From Candidatus Trichofilum aggregatum (GTDB lineage: Bacteria; Chloroflexota; Anaerolineae; Promineifilales; Promineifilaceae): a DNA stretch of 18,735 bases. The position numbers were made by a program, and so were the translations under genes. Positions 15,388-18,735 of this stretch are shown here, one piece after another (within the stretch, counting starts at the first letter, position 1; every line of letters starts with the position of its first letter). The stretch is from NCBI GenBank assembly GCA_016716885.1, contig JADJUV010000147.1, forward strand, positions 1-18,735, in the 5' to 3' direction. The notes beneath the pieces are model-generated. The model was not told where the DNA came from. It did not search any database and saw nothing but the letters and a program-made list of their open reading frames with translations.

Positions 15388-17782
15388 ATGAACAACCTGC
15401 GCGGTCTATATTTTGACGAATATGCGCTTAGTTTCTTGACCCAGTTTGTTCTCGCACTGGTGATGCTCTTTTATTTGCTTAGGTTAACTGCGGATATTCG
15501 TCGTGTGTGGGCAACCGTCCTTTTTTTTTTCGCCATGGCTTTGTATGCCGGGGTGGAATTGATAGGGTCAACAGCCGTTTGGGACCGCCAATTTTACTTT
15601 TTCCATCTGCGCTTTCCCCTACTGTATATAGGCCTACTGGCTGGTACATTTATTGTCTACCACTTCCCCGTGATTCCTGATGATCCATTTACTTCCCAGC
15701 GAAGACGAGAGTTGCGACTAGTCATATTCATTCACATCCTTCTTTTGTCAGGCTGTACGGCCATGAGTATCTATCAATGGGGCCAGTTAAAAGTAGCGGG
15801 TAAAGCTGTCGTTGACACCCGGTTGTTTGAGGTGAGCATTGGACTGGTACTCTACTGGCACATGGCCGTCTTCCTGCGGCGATTGTGGTCATTAGCTAAT
15901 CAATTTACACCACGACGCTGGCATTGGCGGCAGTGGCCGGTAAACACAACCAGCTGGACGAAATTTGTATGACCTGGTGAGCGTTTTGCTTTTTTTGCTA
16001 GGGATGAATGCCATTGTCATGTTGGTCGGTGCTGGCCTTTTGCCCCATCAATGGCAAGAGACTATCCGTGCCACGGGCTTGCTACTCTTTCTTTTTATGA
16101 TGTCCATCAGCTACATGAAGTTTAAGGTTGGCCAAACCACCTTTATGGTGCGGATTGTGGGCACGACGTTGTTAGTTATTTTTTTGGTTTTGGGGCTGGT
16201 AGGTGTTGTCGCTTCGGAAAGATTTAGTAAAGTGGTTTCGATACGACCACTAACCATCCCTGCCCAAACCATCCAATTCACCCCAACTGCATCTGGCCGC
16301 TACCAGGCCACCACACGACCCCCCCAACCAGAAACAGATTGGGGCGATCTGATTACCGAGCCGATTGTGCCGTTGCCCTTCACCTTTCCTTTTGGCTCTA
16401 AAAGTTGGTCAGAAGTGAACCTGACAGAACCGGGCGCGGTGGCTTTTGGTGATTGGTCGGAGGTGTTGTATGCCTATAATTATCTGCCAGCGATCACGGC
16501 TTATGTAGGGGATAGGCCGAAAAGGGCCGTAGCTACCTCAACAGCCAACCCGATCACGTTACCATTACCTGGCAGCTAGAGGGGATAACGGATGGGGTGC
16601 AGGCGGTGTTATGGGCCGACGGCCGTTTTCAACTCACCTATCCCCCATTCAGCGGCCGCAACCTCAACCGAATTGGCTTCCAGTCAGGCACGGGCGGCAC
16701 AGCCTTTACTGAATTTGACCCGAATGGGGTATACAGGGGAACAGCCATTGCCGCCGATGGTCTCCTCACCGACTACACGATTTTGCAACAGCAAGCCGGA
16801 CATGTCTTGATGGTTCCGCTGGTGGGGCTGGTTCTTGTTTTTGGCTTATTGAGCATTATTGGCTTTCCCCTTTTGTTTCGGGCCATTTTGGTCAACCCAC
16901 TCCAAAAGCTGGTGTATGGTGTACGTCAGGTAGAAATGGGCAATCTGGAAGTGGTGGTGCCAGTTCAGTACGAAGACGAGATTGGCACTGTCACCCATGC
17001 TTTTAACCAGATGGTAAGCGCGGTGCGCGATGTGTCGCGGGTATTGGAGACGGAAATTGAGAAACGCACCCTGGAGTTGGCCGAAAGCAATCAGCAGTTA
17101 GGGGCACTAGAGGAACGAGAACGAATTGGCCGCGAAATCCATGATGATTTAGGGCAGGTCATGGGATATGTACACATGCAGGTTGAGGCAACGATGGCGC
17201 GGCTACGGCGCAACGAAATGGAGCAAGCACAAGCGATTTTGGCCGAAGTGGATCGGGTTGCCCAAGAAGCCCACAGCCGAGTAAGACACTATATTTTGGG
17301 CATTCGCACCGGTCAACCAGCCTATACGCCTGACTGATTTTGGGGACGGCGTTAGCTGAGTATCTGGTGTTGGCAGGAAAGCGTTATGGTTTAGTGATGG
17401 AGTTAACAGCCGATCACAACTCCTTTCCCATTTTACGGCTGACACCCCAAGTGGAGACGCAACTGTTTCGCATTGTTCAGGAAGGCATTACCAATGCTGG
17501 CCAAACATGCTCGCGCTACCCGTGTGGCCTGTTTTTGACAGTGGCTGACGAGTGGTTGACACTGCTCCTGAAAGACGATGGGCAAGGTTTTACCCTTGAT
17601 GATACCTGTTGTTGCTGGCGACCATTTTTGGTTTTACAAATTATGCAGAACGGGCTGAGAGTGTAAACGGCCGTTTCCATATCACCTCTGTACCCGGCCA
17701 GGAACCCCAATTGCATCTGCAACTTCCCTGCACCTTAGATTCCTCTCGGTGCACAGCTATCAACGGACAAAAATACCCCTAG
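15388..17782 (+). pseudogene. Multi-TM sensor histidine kinase (HAMP, HisKA_3, HATPase), multiple frameshifts
   Basis: Sensor kinase of a NarL-type two-component system. From ATG 15388 the first frame encodes about five TM segments. Near 15962 it shifts (+1, in TTT) to three more TM segments and an extracytoplasmic region with FTFPFGSKSW. Near 16565-16575 it shifts (-1) to TWQLEGITDG, a further TM segment, a HAMP linker (NPLQKLVYGV, EDEIGTVTHAFNQM), a coiled coil, and the HisKA_3 box ERERIGREIHDDLGQ with phospho-His at 17140-17142. After TGA 17335-17337 another -1 step resumes LGTALAEYLVLAG. The ATPase domain keeps the N-box (FRIVQEGITNA, then AKHARATRVA one frame over) and DDGQGF, then HFGLQIM and NGRFHITSVPGQ pieces in shifting frames, ending at TAG 17780-17782. 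Motifs are intact despite about eight indels, which suggests sequence error as much as decay. Corrected length is about 800 residues. Confidence 0.8.
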
Positions 17783-18418
17783 CGTGCGTTACTCGTGGAT
17801 GACCATGCCCTGTACCGTGAAAGTTTGGGCAACATGTTGCGCCCACACGGCATCAAATTGTCGGCGCGGCCGCGGACGGCAAAGAAGCTGAAAGCCGCCA
17901 TCACCACCTTACAGCCTGACCTCATCCTCATGGACATCCATATGCTAGAGCAGGATGGTTTAGAAACAGCTAACGCCGTCTGGAAACAACAATACCCGCA
18001 CATCAAAATCGTTATGCTGACAATGGCTGAAGATGAATCCTACTCTTGCAAGCCCCTTAAATACGGGGCATCCGGGCTACTTGCTTAAAAACCTGCCTGC
18101 ACCTGAATTTCTATCTTTGCTCGATGAGGTGATAGCGGGAAGAACGATTGTTGCGTCTACCCTGGCGACCCAAGTTTTAATGGCCTTGGCCCAACAAGAT
18201 GATTTGATTCCGAGAACACCAACGGTGGAAACAGCGGCTGAGATCATCTGCTCACGGAACGCCAACAAGCTATACTCGTCTATGTGGCGCAAGGCGCGAC
18301 CAATAAACAGATCGGTGAACATCTTCACATCAGCGAAAACACCGTTAAATACCATCAAACAGATAATGGAGCGCCTACATTAGCCACCCGCCATGAACTG
18401 GTTCTCTCCATTATCTAG
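17783..18418 (+). pseudogene. NarL/FixJ-family response regulator, multiple frameshifts
   Basis: Partner of the kinase, beginning within a base or two of its stop. The receiver domain opens ALLVDDHALYRESL (acidic pair). The phosphoacceptor Asp in LILMDIH is at 17933-17935, and IVMLTMAED supplies the conserved Thr. Near 17866-17895 the frame reads RPRTAKKL while the conserved ADGKEA lies one frame over, implying compensating indels. Near 18050-18080 it shifts to GYLLKNLPAPEFLSLLDEVIAG. The LuxR-type helix-turn-helix is visible as VAQGATNKQIGEHLHISENTVKYH, then QIMERLH and LATRHELVLSII across further shifts, ending TAG 18416-18418. No clean start codon: the first in-frame GTG (17795) lies inside the first beta strand. 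DNA target is unknown. Confidence 0.78.
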
Positions 18419-18735
18419 ATAGCACCGGCGATAATTAACTCCGTGGGTTCGATCGTAAATAACTTAGGGTTTGCTGTGGCCGGTCTCTGACCGTGCGCAA
18501 CAATCTTTAGCGGACCCTTACATAGTTTATCGCAGAACATAATCAACATTTCCCCCTCTCCTGTGCTTTAACATTGCGCCAGGAATGAGTTTGTAAACCC
18601 CGCTCGTTCGGTACCACCGTACTATGCATTTCTCCCAGGACTATCCTGTCAGGTAGGCCAGACTATGCGCGTGGATAGGATGCAAACATGGCAGTTTCCC
18701 TTACCCTACTGTCATGCAACAACCTGTGCATGCGG
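18419..18735. other. Intergenic right end, no gene seen
   Basis: 317 bp to the window edge. Frames on both strands are short and unconvincing. Apart from the hairpin at 18472-18493 and GCATG/CATGC words near the extreme end I see nothing supportable. Confidence 0.5.
18472..18493. repeat. GGCCGGTC hairpin repeat, copy 2
   Basis: Second copy of the element at 14021-14042. Here the stem is CGGTC (18481-18485), loop TCT, GACCG (18489-18493). It lies about 60 bp after the response-regulator stop codon and could serve as a weak 3' hairpin, although no T-tract follows. Confidence 0.4.

Larger units (their letters stand above)
764..17873. repeat. Dispersed highly iterated palindrome GCGGCCGC (about 39 copies)
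   Basis: Copies begin at 764, 815, 866, 923, 929, 1139, 2595, 3894, 3985, 4892, 5075, 5171, 5773, 6256, 7448, 7500, 7957, 8234, 8531, 8594, 8903, 9045, 9591, 10714, 11001, 11574, 11679, 12111, 12269, 13133, 14053, 14217, 14293, 14422, 14453, 14720, 15108, 16652 and 17866 (counted by eye). About 22 extend to the decamer CGCGGCCGCG. In genes they are read as Ala-Ala-Ala/Arg (GCG GCC GCN), Arg-Gly-Arg (CGC GGC CGC) or Arg-Pro (CGG CCG C), and several lie in non-coding DNA, so protein demand does not explain them. Confidence 0.93.

Noticed and set aside
10083..17675. ACGGCCGT as a second iterated palindrome
   Set aside because: Only three copies were noticed (10083, 16618 and about 17668), too few to separate from chance and from shared Asn-Gly-Arg-type codons.

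Overview
The window reads as a piece of an environmental, moderately GC-rich bacterial genome, most likely a Chloroflexota (Anaerolineae/Caldilineae-like) carbohydrate degrader. This placement is an inference from gene content and style: CUT1 sugar importers with Ala-rich lipoproteins, a UxaE-type uronate route, a SDR-type UxuB, and a multi-TM NarL-class sensor kinase. No rRNA or tRNA is present to confirm it.

Positions 1-13119 hold one co-directional (+) catabolic cluster for pectin- or glucuronan-derived uronic acids. In order: the end of a CUT1 ABC permease; a solute-binding lipoprotein with an Ala-rich spacer; a GH105 unsaturated uronyl hydrolase; an IolB-family isomerase sitting where KduI would be expected; a KduD-like dehydrogenase; a Gfo/Idh/MocA oxidoreductase; uronate isomerase UxaC; tagaturonate epimerase UxaE; a UxuB-type mannonate/fructuronate oxidoreductase; a LarA-family nickel racemase/epimerase homologue; and an AEC carboxylate transporter. 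The inferred flow is: import of unsaturated oligo-uronides, release of the unsaturated uronate by GH105, and its conversion by the isomerase/KduD pair. In parallel, galacturonate and glucuronate enter through UxaC, are merged by UxaE and are reduced to mannonate by UxuB. UxuA, KdgK and KdgA are not in the window. Many gene gaps carry imperfect inverted repeats built from short reiterated words.

Positions 13120-15387 are gene-poor. They contain a perfect 15-bp hairpin, a compact block of alternative stem-loops (candidate structured RNA), two short coding-like fragments, and a strongly G-skewed island with two canonical G-quadruplex motifs. Positions 15388-18418 carry a two-component system (multi-TM sensor kinase with HAMP/HisKA_3/HATPase, then a NarL/FixJ regulator). 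It is interrupted by many small frameshifts although its catalytic motifs are intact. Positions 18419-18735 show no gene.

Two global signals stand out. First, the 8-bp palindrome GCGGCCGC occurs about 39 times (roughly one per 480 bp), in three codon phases and in non-coding DNA, like a HIP1-type highly iterated palindrome with a different core. Second, at least five left-cluster genes carry an apparent single-base deletion, mostly in short homopolymers, and two more carry an in-frame TAG. Either the sequence has consensus errors or the cluster is decaying.
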